Shown here: positions 38,179-50,574 of the stretch, piece after piece | How positions within the stretch are numbered: the first letter of the stretch is position 1 | How the letters are laid out: each line of letters opens with the position of its first letter | The notes under the pieces: generated by a model | Database searches by the model: none | Seen by the model: the letters and a program-made list of their open reading frames with translations, nothing else | What the model was told of the DNA's origin: nothing | NCBI GenBank assembly: GCA_029721435.1 | Contig: CM056583.1 | Coordinates: 49,144,620-49,208,619 of the forward strand | Direction of reading: 5' to 3' | Length of the DNA: 64,000 nt | From: Gymnothorax reevesii | Lineage: Eukaryota; Chordata; Actinopteri; Anguilliformes; Muraenidae | Position numbers and translations under genes: made by a program

Positions 38179-40192
38179 GTTCTTGTCTTGTATAAATTTC
38201 ATTTTCAATATCTTGAAGAGGGCTAAAATGCCGCTTATTGTTGGTGGGTCTTGTCACTGTATTGAATGGGATCAGACAGACTTCATTTATAACTTTATTT
38301 AGCCTTTCCGGGTATATAACGGATGCGGCTGAGTAATCAGACTTTTTGCTGTAATTATGGGGGCTTTACTTCACACCAATCTCCACACATCTGGCCAGAC
38401 TTCCAACCTCCAGGTCTATAGCTAAGCCTATCAGTCGGCTCCCTGATTAAGAATCATCCCTACAGATTACTCACAGTGGTCTGTGACTAATGTAGGGAAT
38501 CCTCTGTCTGAAGATACATGACTTCACTGATCCATCATTTCCTCTTTGATGATGTACATCCAGGGGGATAAACGTGTCATACCTGTGATTTCTGGGATGA
38601 GAGTCGGTCATGATGGCCAGCGCGCCACAAGCCAATTGCATTTTGCCAATTAAATGTAAGAAAACACTTTTCTCCTGCAATGTCAAAAGGTCGGAATGAG
38701 CGAATTTTACATGATTCTTAGGTACTTCTGTTGCAGCATCATGAATCAAACTGACTGAAAAAACTTTTGGATGTGTCATGTCAGTTGAATTCAATCAATT
38801 TTTTCACAGATTTCATAGATATTCAGAAAGAAATGATGGTCACTGAATGTGTGAATGATCAAACAGTTCAGCACAATCAAATTAAATATTAAATTCCCTC
38901 CTTTCAATATGCTAGGGCAGATTTAATAAATTGGAATTCTAAATTGAAATGGTACTTTAGCCATACTGTGTACGAGTATACCTTAACCCTATAATGCCCC
39001 CGTATCATATATGATAGTCCTTCAAATTTGGTGTATGTCCACCTGGTAAGGGTGCAACACAATTACTACTGCTCACTGTATCATATCTGATAGTGCTGCC
39101 TCCTGGAAGGAAGAAGTGAGATTACAGGAGTCTCTCCGCTAGTCACTCACTTCAACGTAGTAGCTCCCATGTGAATGGGAATTCATGAATTTCCTTGGAC
39201 TTTAGCAGTGAAGTTCAGCATTCCACGGTAAATATTACACAAAAACTTATTCTTATACATGTTAAGGGATAGCTATAGATAGTATAGAGCATATAAATAA
39301 TTTGAAATTTCAAGTGTTGAGTTCTGGAGGGGTGCTGATTTTTGGCTGTATCAGATATGATACTTCTAGAATTAGAGGAAGTTCTGTTCAGCAATGTATA
39401 TTTTGCTGTCACAAAACCTAATGATGAACAGTGGATCTGAATACTACCCTTCAATACTTCAAAAATATTACTGGGTCATATTTTTCCTATAATGATGTCT
39501 GTGTCTGTATGGTCATTATAGGGTTAAAATTGAAAGAAAATGTCACGAGTTAAGGAGGAATACCATGCACTGGTGGTGTCCCTCCTTAAGTTTTTCCATA
39601 TGAAATCCACATAAAAATAAAATCTGTGCCGTGCTTTACAGTGGAAAGGTTTGTTGGGAAAGGTGGAGAGTAGAATGGCAAGAGCCTGCCTGCTTCATGC
39701 ATCCAACACACCCATCTGGGTGTTTCCCTCATGCATTCATACGTCTCCCTGGCATTAGTCATCCTATTATACGCTAGATTTCAAAAATCCCATCATGTAA
39801 TACTACTAAAAGCGCACTAAACTTATTCTCTGTTTATTTGTGCAACTTCAATGATCAATTTTTAAATAGAATTTTCTTTATGATTGTTTTCAGTGTATAC
39901 TCCGTAATATACACTTCTCTCAGACATTGTGCAAAACACATCACAATAAATGCTTAAAACAACTTGCCAAACCATTCATTATTAGAATTGTGATGAGCTG
40001 AAGTACTTCTTCTTTTCTGATTCTGTCAGACGCTTGTGTACATCTGTAATTATTCCAAAGCTGTAAGACTGGAGTACACTGAATCTGTTCACTTATTGTA
40101 TGAGTAGTGAGATGAGTGTACATGTTTACTGTAATTACTCTGTTGCTGTGATTGCATATCGCTCTAATGTTGGGACCTCATTTATCCTACAG
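38179..40192 (+). other. Intron 3, with a piggyBac-like MITE
   Basis: A 2-kb intron ending tttatcctacag. Apart from the TTAA-flanked element at 38987-39523 I see no feature. Confidence 0.55.
38987..39523. mobile_element. piggyBac-like MITE with TTAA duplication
   Basis: TTAA at 38983-38986 and 39524-39527 flank a 537-bp element that begins CCCTATAATG and ends CATTATAGGG-like (TCATTATAGGG), the signature of piggyBac insertion. A perfect 14-bp palindrome TATCATATATGATA lies at 39003-39016. A related TATCATATCTGATA at 39079-39092 has its exact inverted copy TATCAGATATGATA at 39349-39362. No transposase is encoded. Confidence 0.85.
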
Positions 40193-40308
40193 AGGTCAGA
40201 GCACAGGGATTGCCTTGGGAGCCATATTGCCCAGAGCCACAAGCTTTCTTCTCACCTCTGTGACTTGAAGAGGAGGACCGAGCAGGAGGTGACTCGAATC
40301 CAGCAGCA
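40193..40308 (+). CDS. Coiled-coil gene exon 4
   Basis: Acceptor tttatcctacag and perfect donor GTAAGT at 40309. The 116 bp enter in phase 0 (RSEHRDCLGSHIAQSHKLSS) and leave two bases of a Gln codon to be completed by exon 5. The sequence CDLKRRTEQEVTRIQQQ is strongly coiled-coil. Approximate residues 66-104. Confidence 0.78.
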
Positions 40309-40689
40309 GTAAGTAAGGCGGTTCTGTCTCATTTCGGGACTTTTCCGTATTGTAAAGAGGGTGGAAGCTTTTTTCGGCCATGAGCAGTTAGCTGTAGTTA
40401 AATGCCAATGCAAAAGTCAACCTGTCACAGCCTGTCGACTAAACCGAGTCATTAATTTCGGTTTGAAGCTACATTTGTTGGACTAAGGGGAGCCTGAGGC
40501 ATAGGTAAATATGGATTTGAGAAAATTCTCAAAAATATAGGTGGGGCAATAATGGTAAATAGGCTCGTAGTGTAAGTGCTCTGACATGTTGTAATGATTT
40601 CAAATGTTCTGAGCAGCCTGTCTTTGGAGCAGAACTGAGAAAATCATCTGTGGTCTCCTCAATTTCTTTGTCCAAAAAAAAACATAGTA

Positions 40690-41120
40690 AGACAGAACCC
40701 GCTTATCAGAGTGTTAATGAGAGAGCACACAGCTTATTGGCGAGTTCTTGAGATGAACCACGTTATCAAAGTGTTATTGAGAAAGAACCTTGCTTATCAG
40801 TGTTCTTTAGACAGAACACCGCTTACCTGAGTGCTTTTGAGACAGAACCCTGCTTATCAGTGTTCTTCAGACAAAACACAGCTTAACTGAGTGCTGTTGA
40901 GAGGGAACCCTGCTTATCAGTGTTCTTTAGACAGAACACAGCTTACCTGAGTGCTTTTGAGACAGAACCCTGCTTATCAGTGTTCTCCAGACAGAACACA
41001 GCTTACGTGAGTGCTGTTGAGACAGAACCTTGCTTATCAGTGTTCTCAAGACAGAACACAGCTTTCCTGACTGCTTTTCAGACAGAACCCTGCTTATCAT
41101 GATGCTGTTGATGGTGAGCT
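40690..41120. repeat. 60-bp minisatellite built of two 30-bp halves
   Basis: About seven units with a 60-bp period. Each unit has a half like GACAGAACACAGCTTACCTG and a half like GACAGAACCCTGCTTATCAG, which are diverged copies of one 30-bp ancestor. Units differ by a few bases, and the array edges decay (40680 and 41110-41230). An open frame over 40920-41102 reflects the multiple-of-three period. Confidence 0.9.
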
Positions 41121-44100
41121 GAGCTCATCAGAGTGTGCTTGACACAGCATTAAGTTCACCACAGTGTTCCTGAGACAGAGCCCTGTTTTACGATGGGTTC
41201 TTGAGACCTAGTTCCTAGTTCATCTGAATTCTCTAATGACAGAACTCATAATACGTATGTTCTGGAAGTAGTTTGGGGGTGGCGAGATGTATGCAGCAGG
41301 GTATTGGTTGTCTGCTATGTAGTATTGTGGAGCAAATAAATGAAGACACACAAAGTGCTTTGTGATCGTAACTGAACCAAGCTTACTGAAAAATATAATA
41401 AGAGCATTTTGGTCACCATTAAAATTAAATTGTTTGGCTATCTAGTGCTGCGTTTGTATTGCAGCACTAGCTTGCCAGAAAGCTTGCACAACACTGAGAA
41501 AGTTGTCAAACAAAAAAAATTCCCAGGATCATAAATTTGCAAGAAGTATATTGCAATTGCTCATTTTATAAGCATAAGAATTGTTATAAGTTTCTCTTTA
41601 TAAGATGCTAAGACGCTGTACTGTACTGCAGTTATAAGTATAAAATGGTGTTTGTTTCTTGTAGCCTAATTGCTGAATTGAACGTTTCCCAAAATGCACT
41701 TTCTGTTGTTGCTGATTTAAGTGAATTTAATGGAATGTCTGGTAAACCAGCTAGCTATTTCTAAATTCATATCAATCTTTAATTATTCATAAAAAGAAGC
41801 CTGCCTGGGCTCCATATACTGCGGTTTGTTTCAGATAAAAAGTAAACGCCCAGAGAAGAATGCTACAGAATCACAGTAAAAAGTGTTTTAGTCATTGATC
41901 CATTATCAGTTGACGATTTGAAGTATCGGTACTCTTCAAAGGTATACCGAGGAAGATTTGTACATTGCTGTTTGTTAACACAACAAAGTCGGCCCCTCCT
42001 CCATGGCTTAGCCACATCAGAAGCGCTAGCCTCCTGTCCATGCACACCATCATCCTGCAAAAACCTTAGTTAGCTAGCTAGCGCAATTATATTTTTAGCT
42101 AATTGGCTCAAAATTACTGTACATATGACAACATTGTGATACTAGTTCTGCAAGATTATAAAAACTACACTGACAACAGCAATGTCCGCTACTTTCACCT
42201 GGATTATACTTTACCTGCCATTACGGACACTTTGCCCTATTCACTAAGCTATATTGGTTCACGATTGCTGTAACAAAAAACAGGCCAATTCTGTATTACT
42301 CTTAATCCCAATCATCTTAAGTGCTCGCTAGCAAGTGATGGCTGATTTACAGTCTAAATATTCTTATAAACTGTACTTCACATTTTTTGTTTCACATTAT
42401 CTGATTTACACCCAATGGTAATGAAGAGAAAATGCTCCAATCTCTAGTTACTTGTTACCTTAGTCAACCACGGCTGTTTTTGATTAAAATGGGGTACTCA
42501 GGCCCAAAGTGGATTTGCATGTGTCTTTCAGGGTTTCGTTTCCAAGAACGTAATGGACATAATGATTTTGGAGATTAAGCTCCTTGGCACTGTTGCCCTG
42601 TTTTGATGACGATTTTATCTTTCAATAATCTACCTTTATATGACCTTCGACACAGGCATTCAAGGAACAATGGCGTATAATCTAATATGAAGCTCTGAAG
42701 CTCCAGTCAGGTGGTCACCCCCTATTTCAGGGACATCTTACCTCTTCTAACCCCGCTGGATAAACAGAGCTGTCCTGAGATCTTATGAACAATCCTTTGC
42801 GTACTGGGAGGCTTCATTGTTGTAGCTTCTGCTTTGCAAATACACATATAGAATCTCATTTTGCTGAGGTGGTTTTTTGTTAAATCACTTCCTGCACATG
42901 TGAAGTTAGACTGACATAAAAATCAATCTTGTGGCAGCGAGGAGTATTAATGATATACAGTGGCATTTGATCACTCGTTAATGATGTTTATCGATGTCAG
43001 AAACCTCTGCTTTCATCTGTTTTATCGCATAACAAGTGTGAAACTTCTTTAGATGCCAGATGTAGTAATGTGATCCACCCTCTCAGGTTCAAAGCTGGTC
43101 TCCATCAATCACTTCAGGCTTGGTAACTGCTGTTCACACAAGTTGAGGCCTTGTCTTTTTTCTTTAGCTATGACTTAAAAATAAAATGGGGAATAGAATC
43201 AATAAAACCACCATCATGGGAGTGCCCTGTATTCCAGTAGTCAAATTTCACAAGGCAGTACTGCTCTGTCTCACTCAAATGTCTCGACAAGACGTGTCTT
43301 TGCCAGATGTTGAGTGCTGTAACAGTAAGGGCAATGCTCTAAAGTCTCATGTTGGCACATGTTGGGCACTACAGTACTCATATCGACCTATGTACAGTAC
43401 AATTAATACGCTCATTATTTAACATCCATGACATCTTATTTACTCACTCTGCATCTGAGCATTGCATTCAGCCAACTCTTAGAATTTCAAAGCTTATGTC
43501 ATGTTCATGCTGTATTATGTAGATATATGATATACCACTTTTGTGCAATTTGAGGGTTTTTCTAGCATATTTGTAACATACACAACAGACTAAATTCATG
43601 CCTGGAGCAATGCAGACAAGGACAGGTTTAAACAATTTCTTTGGACATTTTTTGTTAATGTATTAATGTAAAAACATGTTTCTTTGGGCTGTTTTTTTTT
43701 TTTTTTTTTAATCTAGAATGAATAACTCAAAATGCGGATTACAAAGGATACAGCCACATGCAAGATGGTAGTTATGTCTCTGGACGTTATTAATCGTTTA
43801 TGGCAAAACTGTGCGCCTCTGCTTTCATCTTTTATAACATCAGCCCTGTGAGCCAGACTCATGATATATTTGTCTCTGCCCTCTCTCTTTGTGGTAACAA
43901 CACCTTTGTTCTATGTTCTCATGCTATACAGAGCATACTACCTGCTGCATATTCACCTGTTTACACAACTCCCGCATGACGTGATTGAACGTGTCTGATG
44001 CCCTGCTTAAATCTGATCAAAAAAGGGGGATAAGGTCTAATTAAGAGGAAGTGCATTCTAAAACCACTCCACCCATTCTTTATTTACAAAGACACCAGTA

Positions 44101-45439
44101 GTACTCCTAATAGCTTTTGCGGGAGTATTCATAATATGTGCGATATAATTCAGGATTGCTTGTACTCCTCTTTGACAATGCCATGTGGTCTACATTTGCA
44201 ATGCATAATTTCTTGTCTTTGATGTTAAATTCATATTCCCAAACCCTCATGCGATGCAGTTGTAATCTATGTACACTGCCAAAGTGGGACTGTCATTGGT
44301 TCAGCCAATCAAATATGCAACACGCCGATTTAATTAATTCTCCCGCGTATGCATTACCGATATATTTAAAATCGAAGCATTTATATCACTGGCAATCAGT
44401 GTTTCACTGACTGCATTATAGTGCTCACAATTATAAAACGATTTTTAAAAAGGTTAATGAAGGGTAGCATTAGTAATTTTAGCAGATGTGCGCAGATTTT
44501 CAAAGATGTGTTCTGACTGGATATGTAGTCAGAAGAGATCTTGCAGAATGACAAATGAGGCACATATTTTCATTTGCAATCATTAAATTATGTCCAACAC
44601 TTTTTCTGAGGGCTTGTGTTTGACTTAAGGCCGCTGTTATTTTCTGCAAAGCTGCATGAATTTCATTTACTGCTTATCATTCATATAAATGTATCCACTA
44701 AATTCATAAAAATGAATGGTTGACAGTTGCACTGTTTTTTTTTTTTGTTTTTTTTTTTGCATTTTTGTGCATTTTAAATTAACCTGCTGCAATACAGGCG
44801 CAATACAGGCAGGCGCGTTGTATATGTTTACTGTATTTTCATAATTATCATACTACAATTAAAGTGGCTATTGTACAGTCTGACTGGGATATGCCATCAG
44901 GGACATATTAGTTCTGCTTTTTTGAAGACTGAGACGAAAGGGCTAGTTAAAGCCACGTGATACTCGGGCAGCTGGACGAACCTGCTCTGGAATGTGGCTG
45001 GAATCGGCTCCGGCTTTTACGACGGCAGATTATAAGCAGAGAGAATAGGAAGAGGTTGTTTCCAAAATGCAATATATCCCTTTCACTCATTCTGAGTAAA
45101 TCAGCTTTTTAAATGTGGGCACCTATTGCATTTTATAGAAAAACACAAACGTTGACCGTGAAAAAAATACATCTTTTAGTATGACTTTCTAAAAACGAAT
45201 TTTCGCACCATGTGTAAGAAGCACAGGGCTATCGCTCTATATCGTCTCAAATTCTATAATTTTGGCACTTATTGCATTTTGGAAACAAACTCTTCATATG
45301 GTTTACCTCTACATGGAGGCCATATGGAGTAAGGGAGGACATTCGTGAACTAAAGCTGCGCTCAGAGAGCGCAAGTACCACCACCAATGTACTCAATGTT
45401 ATTTTTGCCAATATTAGCTCGGAGCCCCTGTGTTTATGC

Positions 45440-45700
45440 AGTCTCGTAGTGTTCGCACAAATATGTTTTTAATGTGTTTTTGACCTTTTGCATGCCCTTG
45501 ACCTTGACCTTTGACCTTGACTTCCCAAAATCAAATCGCCTCCTTGAACGATACTTAATCGTTCCACCAAATTTGATGAAAATCCATCCGTTACTTTTGG
45601 CGTAATCCTGCCCACAAACAAACCAACAAGCCAACCAACAGACAAACAGTAATGACCACATTACCTCCTCCAACTTCATTGGGCGGAGGAAATTATTTGT
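45440..45700 (-). mobile_element. Interspersed repeat with GACCTTTGACC runs
   Basis: Contains tandem TGACCTTGACCTTTGACC, then CCACCAAATTTGATGAAAAT, CAAACAAACCAAC and a TTCATTGGGCGGAGG end. I know this arrangement as a common fish interspersed repeat 3' region (a LINE or SINE tail), but cannot fix the family. The orientation is uncertain. Confidence 0.5.
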
Positions 45701-46149
45701 AAATAAAGAGGCTGTTTTAGGATGACTGTACAAGACAAAGTCGTTGGTGTTAACTCCTTATCTCTGAGGTAGTATTTTTTCTCCAAAAAAATGAACGCAT
45801 ATGAATAGGGAAATTGGCTTTAGTGTTCTGGGGAACTTAACAATGAATAAAATTTGAATATGCCTGAATAACCTCTGATTATCACCTGAAAAAGATTATT
45901 TTGAGTGCTCTCTGTCAGTTATATAGTAGGCTGTAGTGATAGTAGAAGGTTATATCCACGTCGGTCAAGTCATTTGGGAGTCCCAAAATTGGTGCGCACT
46001 TTGTGGAAAATTTTTAGTGGCTGCAATTTTGATAAATGGATTTGGCATTTAGCAGGCTCTGCCTGTGACTTAGAGATTTATGCAACATTTAATGTACAGA
46101 CATTTATACCATGTTTTACTTACTGATTAAAATTCAGCAGTTCAGATAA

Positions 46150-46460
46150 AGTACCATCCTAAGGGGTACTATCCAGCTCTACCGCAGGGAAATCCTGTCT
46201 CCTCGACCTCATTTGACCTCTCCCTACTCTCCCTCCCCTGCTCTCCACCCCTCCCCTGGGCTAACCTAAGGTACATTCGCTCTCCCTTTTCTCAACCAGG
46301 TTCTGCCTGATTTAACCCAGCTTGGTAGTTTTTCCTTGACACTATCACTCACCGTTAGTTTACTCTTCAGGGTCTCAGGCCCAATCCGATGTAAAGCGCT
46401 TTTCTATCCATTGCAGTATTTGAAAAGTGTTATAAAAAAAAATTGAATTCAAATAAAGAA
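46150..46460 (+). mobile_element. Fish LINE-type 3' tail
   Basis: A C/T-rich body (CTCCCTACTCTCCCTCCCCT) is followed by CAACCAGGTTCTGCCTGATT, GGTAGTTTTTCCTTGACACT, GATGTAAAGCGCTTTTC, then GTGTTATAAAAAAAA and ATTGAATTCAAAT. This order is typical of a fish retroelement 3' end with a short terminal repeat. Only the tail is present. Confidence 0.5.
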
Positions 46461-47075
46461 CTTTTCGTTATGAACCCAGTTACCTAATCATTGCACTATA
46501 TTGCCATTCCAGTTAGTAAAGTACATGCTCATGTCTCCTCAGTTTCATGTTAGGAAGCATTATTTTTTAGAAATTGGAATTTACCATACATTTATGTGAT
46601 TTATTACCTATGGCAATGATGTAAATTATGGTTAATGATCTAAATTTCCACCCAGAAGGGCAAAAAAAGTTAAAAAACAAATGTACTATATATTAAATGA
46701 ACAAGGCTGGTTGAGCTCATAAATTAATGATCAGTGAATACTAATGTACTTGAAGTGCCGATTAAATCTCACAAATAAGTGGGTATACTGTAAATGGGCT
46801 TTCGTCATTGGTAATTTCGGTAAGGCTTAGCAAAGGGTTGAGGCTGTGAGCCAAGGACTGGGCATGTATAGGCCTGACTCTGCCCTGAGAACTCAAGAGT
46901 CTGCCGGTAAATGTCATCATCACCCTGACTAGCATGTTGACATAATTATGCGTTCTTTTGTTCTTATAATGTGAAACTATCAGACACGTTTTTATTTACA
47001 ATGTTTATGTCAATGAAAAAGTTCAGCGCTGTTCTAAATGCAAAAAATTATGCACGAAACATACAGGAACACCCT

Positions 47076-47102
47076 CACACACACGCACACGCGCGCGCGC
47101 AC
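47076..47102. repeat. (CA)n(CG)n alternating tract
   Basis: Alternating purine-pyrimidine CACACACACGCACACGCGCG and onward, a potential Z-DNA-forming site in intron 4. Confidence 0.9.
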
Positions 47103-47192
47103 GATGCTTAAAGATAAACCGTACATGCATCCACACATATAGGCACAACCCCTTGCATGAGCACTTGCAGTCAGTACATACATAGTCATTAA

Positions 47193-47569
47193 CCCCATAA
47201 AACCTACAGACCCATATATGGGTCCATCAGATGCATCTGCGGTATTCGAACCTGTGCATTTTCAGTCCATTTTAAATTCTAGAGGAGATCCCAACAAATC
47301 CAACGATCCCAAATATATCTTGAAGAATTTCAGGAAAGATCTAGATATTTTCCACTTGATGATATGCTGTGACAATAAAAAAGACCTCCTAGGTAAAAAT
47401 ATTTCTTTCAATACAGGTGTGATGCATCTTCAGTGAGGTGCTACAACCAGCGGATACAGACTCTACATGCAACATTGTCCTGTGCTATGAAAAAGAAAGG
47501 CTTTTCAATGCTGATTGTACAACGTACTTAAGGGAAAAATTAAGCAGAAAAAAATCATAGTCTAAGGGG
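47193..47569. mobile_element. piggyBac-like MITE, second family member
   Basis: TTAA at 47189-47192 and 47570-47573 flank 377 bp that start CCCCATAAAACC and end TCTAAGGGG, giving a short imperfect inverted repeat. A perfect 16-bp palindrome GACCCATATATGGGTC lies 16 bp inside the left end (47209-47224), the same placement as the palindrome in the MITE at 38987. No transposase is present. Confidence 0.6.
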
Positions 47570-48294
47570 TTAATAAGCATAATTGTGGTTTGTGCATGCG
47601 ATTGGCATCCAATAGCTTTAATCTTCAGTACAGTTGCTCCTTTTTGCATGTAAATGTGTATGTACTGTACAGCCAATAACCATTGCTTAGAGTTTGTCAG
47701 AGATTAATCCTGATTATTGAATACCACCATCTAGTGGTGATTGACCAGACAACTAATTCTCAGGTTTTTTTTTTCCCCGGAGTAAAAATTATCGCAGTGG
47801 TCTACGCCTGTAAGTTGTGGTCGCTTTCTCTCTCATGGGCGTTGAATAATACCGCATGCGCTTCACACGCCGTGGGTCTGCGCGGTTTCGTGCTTGGTTT
47901 TTCTTTTGCTTTTTTTTCTTGTTTTTTTTTGTTCCTGTTCTTCCTGAAATGAGCTCCAGGCTTGCAAAAACGCCCGCACCCTGACGAGAGTTTTTTCTCC
48001 GCGGAAATGATTAACCATTTACCTGACACGCACTTGATGAAATATCTACTACTGCTGCTCTGGAATTGGTTTTCTCAGGGCCCCTCAATCAACACTGAGA
48101 GTGAAATTATGAGCATTAGTTCAGGAAGTCAACACTTTTGTCTGACACTTGTATCTGGAGAGTATTTCAGTTGTTCAAAAGAGATGACAGTCTTATCTGG
48201 AGTTTATAAAAACACAAGGAGGCAAGGGCAGGGAACAATGACCTTTTACAGTGTCAGAACTCGCTGCTCCCCTTTATCAACAGACAGCAAGTGA

Positions 48295-48323
48295 GTGTGT
48301 GTGTGTGTGTGCGTGTGTGTGTG
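48295..48323. repeat. (GT)n microsatellite near the exon 5 acceptor
   Basis: About 29 bp of GT with one GC variant, 55 bp before exon 5. Confidence 0.9.
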
Positions 48324-48378
48324 CTCATGGCAGGTTATATGCTTGTGTTTTCTGATAATGTGGTATTATGTCTTGTAG

Positions 48379-48496
48379 GCTGAGGGAGGTCCGACACCAG
48401 CAGGATCTGCTGAGCTGTGAGTTGAGAGATTTTGAGACCCAACAGTCTGAGACTGAGGCCTTACTGAGGGCAACTCCAAGCACTGAGGACAGCACT
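48379..48496 (+). CDS. Coiled-coil gene exon 5
   Basis: Acceptor tatgtcttgtag and donor ACT|GTGAGT. The first base completes the Gln codon from exon 4, then LREVRHQQDLLSCELRDFET follows, a clear heptad-bearing helix. The exon ends in phase 0. Approximate residues 104-143. Confidence 0.8.
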
Positions 48497-48599
48497 GTGA
48501 GTCCCTCCGTGTTCTGCATTAGTTCAGCATTTCTACTGGTACAAGGCGGCTGCGAAGGCTAGGGGACTGGATATTACTTAGAGGGACAGGGTTCTAATT

Positions 48600-50574
48600 G
48601 GAGTGTGATTTTTGTGGGCAGGCATTGGTGCAGGTGCAGGAGGAAATGGGCGGAGCAATAGGAGGGAGAATGTGCTGATTTCAGGGTGCGTTTCTGGGCA
48701 GGCTCTGGTGAGGGAGCACAGGGAAAAGTATGTGGAGCAGTAGTGTGTGCTGATTGGAGGGTGTGGATGGGGCAGTTGGAGGGAGTGTGTTCTGATTGGA
48801 GGGTGTGGACGGGGCAGTTCGAGGGAGTGTGTTTTGATTGGAGGATGTGGACGGGGCAGTGGGCAGGAGCTTGTTCTGATTGGAGCACGTATGTGGGACA
48901 GTTTGAGGGAGTGTGTTCTGATTGGAGGATGTGGATGGGGCAGTTGCAGATAGTGTATGCTGATTGGAGGGTGAATGTGGGGCAGTTGCAGGGAGTGTGT
49001 GCAGATTGGAGCATTTATGTGGGGCAGTTGGAGGGAGTGTGTGCTGATTGGAGGGTGTGGACAAGGCAGTTGTAGGGAGTGTGTGCTGATTGGAGGGTGT
49101 GGATGGGCAGTTGTAGGGAGTGTGTGCTGATTGGAGGGTGTGGACGAGGCAGTTGTAGGGAGTGTGTGCTGATTGGAGGGTGTGGACGGGGCAGTTGGAG
49201 GGAGTGTGTGCTGATTGGAGGGTGTGGACGGGGCAGTTGGAGGGAGTGTGTGCTGATTGGAGGGTGTGGACGAGGCAGTTGTAGGGAGTGTGTGCTGATT
49301 GGAGGGTGTGGACGGGGTAGTTGTAGGGAGTGTGTGCTGACTGGAGGGTGTGGACGGAGCAGTTGGAGGGAGTGTGTGCTGATTGGAGGGTGTGGACGGG
49401 GCAGTCGGAGGGAGTGTGTGCTAATTGGAGGGTGTGGACGGGGCAGGCGTAGGGAGGGTGTGCTGATTGGAGGGTGTGGATGGGGCAGTTATAGGGATTG
49501 TGTGCTGATTGGAGGGTGTGGACGGGGCAGTCGGAGGGAGTGTGTGCTGATTGGAGGGTGTGGACGGGGCAGTCGGAGGGAGTGTGTGCTGATTGGAGGG
49601 TGTGGACGGGGCAGTCGGAGGGAGTGTGTGCTGATTGGAGGGTGTGGACGAGGCAGTTGGAGGGAGTGTGTGCTGATTGGAGGGTGTGGACGGGGCAGTC
49701 GGAGGGAGTGTGTGCTGATTGGAGGGTGTGGACTGGGCAGTTGTAGGGAGTGTGTGCTGACTGGAGGGTGTAGACAGGGCAGTTGGAGGGAGTGTGTGCT
49801 GATTGGAGGGTGTGGACGGGGCAGTCGGAGGGAGTGTGTGCTAATTGGAGGGTGTGGACGGGGCAGTCGTAGGGAGTGTGTGCTGATTGGAGGGTGTGGA
49901 CGGGGCAGTCGTAGGGAGTGTGTGCTGACTGGAGGGTGTGGATGGGGCAGTTATAGGGATTGTGTGCTGATTGGAGGGTGTGGACGGGGCAGTCGGAGGG
50001 AGTGTGTGCTGATTGGAGGGTGTGGACAGGGCAGTTGGAGGAAGTGTGTGCTGATTGGAGGGTGTGGACCGGGAAGTTGTAGGGATTGTGTGCTGATTGG
50101 AGGGTGTGGACTGGGCAGTTGTAGGGAGTGCGTGCTGATTGGAGGGTGTGGACTGGGCAGTTGTAGGGAGTGCGTGCTGATTGGAGGGTGTGGACTGGGC
50201 AGTTGTAGGGAGTGCGTGCTGATTGGAGGGTGTGGACTGGGCAGTTGTAGGGAGTGCATGCTGATTGGAGGGAGTTTTCTGTGGGCAGGAGCTTGTGAAG
50301 GAGCAGAGAGGAATGGGCGAGGCAGTTGGAGGGAGCATGTTCTGATTGGAGGATGTGGACGAGGCAGTTGTAGGGAGTGTGTTCTGATTGGAGGGACCGT
50401 TCTGTGGGCAGGGTCTGGCGGAGGTGCAGAGAGAAATGGACGGGGCAGTTGGATGGAGAGTGCTGATTGGAGGGTGCATGTGGGGCAGCTGGAGTGAGCG
50501 GGTTCTAATTGGACAGTGTGGATGGGGCAGTTGTAGGGAGTGAGTTCTGATTGGAGGGGGTGTTCTGTGGGCAG
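48600..50574 (+). repeat. 42-bp minisatellite with duplicated splice acceptors (intron 5)
   Basis: About 43 copies of a 42-bp unit, GTGTGCTGATTGGAGGGTGT plus GGACGGGGCAGTTGTAGGGA, fill the intron. Four places depart from the unit and instead resemble the real exon 6 acceptor and first codons: boundaries at 48621/48622, 48701/48702, 50288/50289 and 50411/50412, each ending T(G)GGCAG and continuing like GCTCTGGTG..GAGCA. The real acceptor (gattggagggggtgttctgtgggcag) is itself a modified last unit. Every unit has a branch-point-like CTGAT. The 42-bp period keeps several frames open on both strands, including one of 472 codons at 49079-50497. These are artefacts, not genes. Confidence 0.93.

Larger units (their letters stand above)
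40309..48378 (+). other. Intron 4 (8.1 kb)
   Basis: The largest intron in the window. It holds a 60-bp minisatellite (40690-41120), an interspersed repeat with GACCTTTGACC motifs (45.44-45.70 kb), a fish LINE-type tail (46.15-46.46 kb), an alternating CA/CG tract (47076-47102), a TTAA-flanked MITE (47193-47569) and a TG tract (48295-48323). The stretches 41.1-45.4 and 46.5-47.1 kb show nothing I can identify. Confidence 0.55.

Noticed and set aside
49079..50497. 472-codon open frame on the plus strand
   Set aside because: It lies entirely in the 42-bp array. The period is a multiple of three, other frames and the minus strand are open too, and the peptide is a 14-residue repeat. It lies within intron 5.
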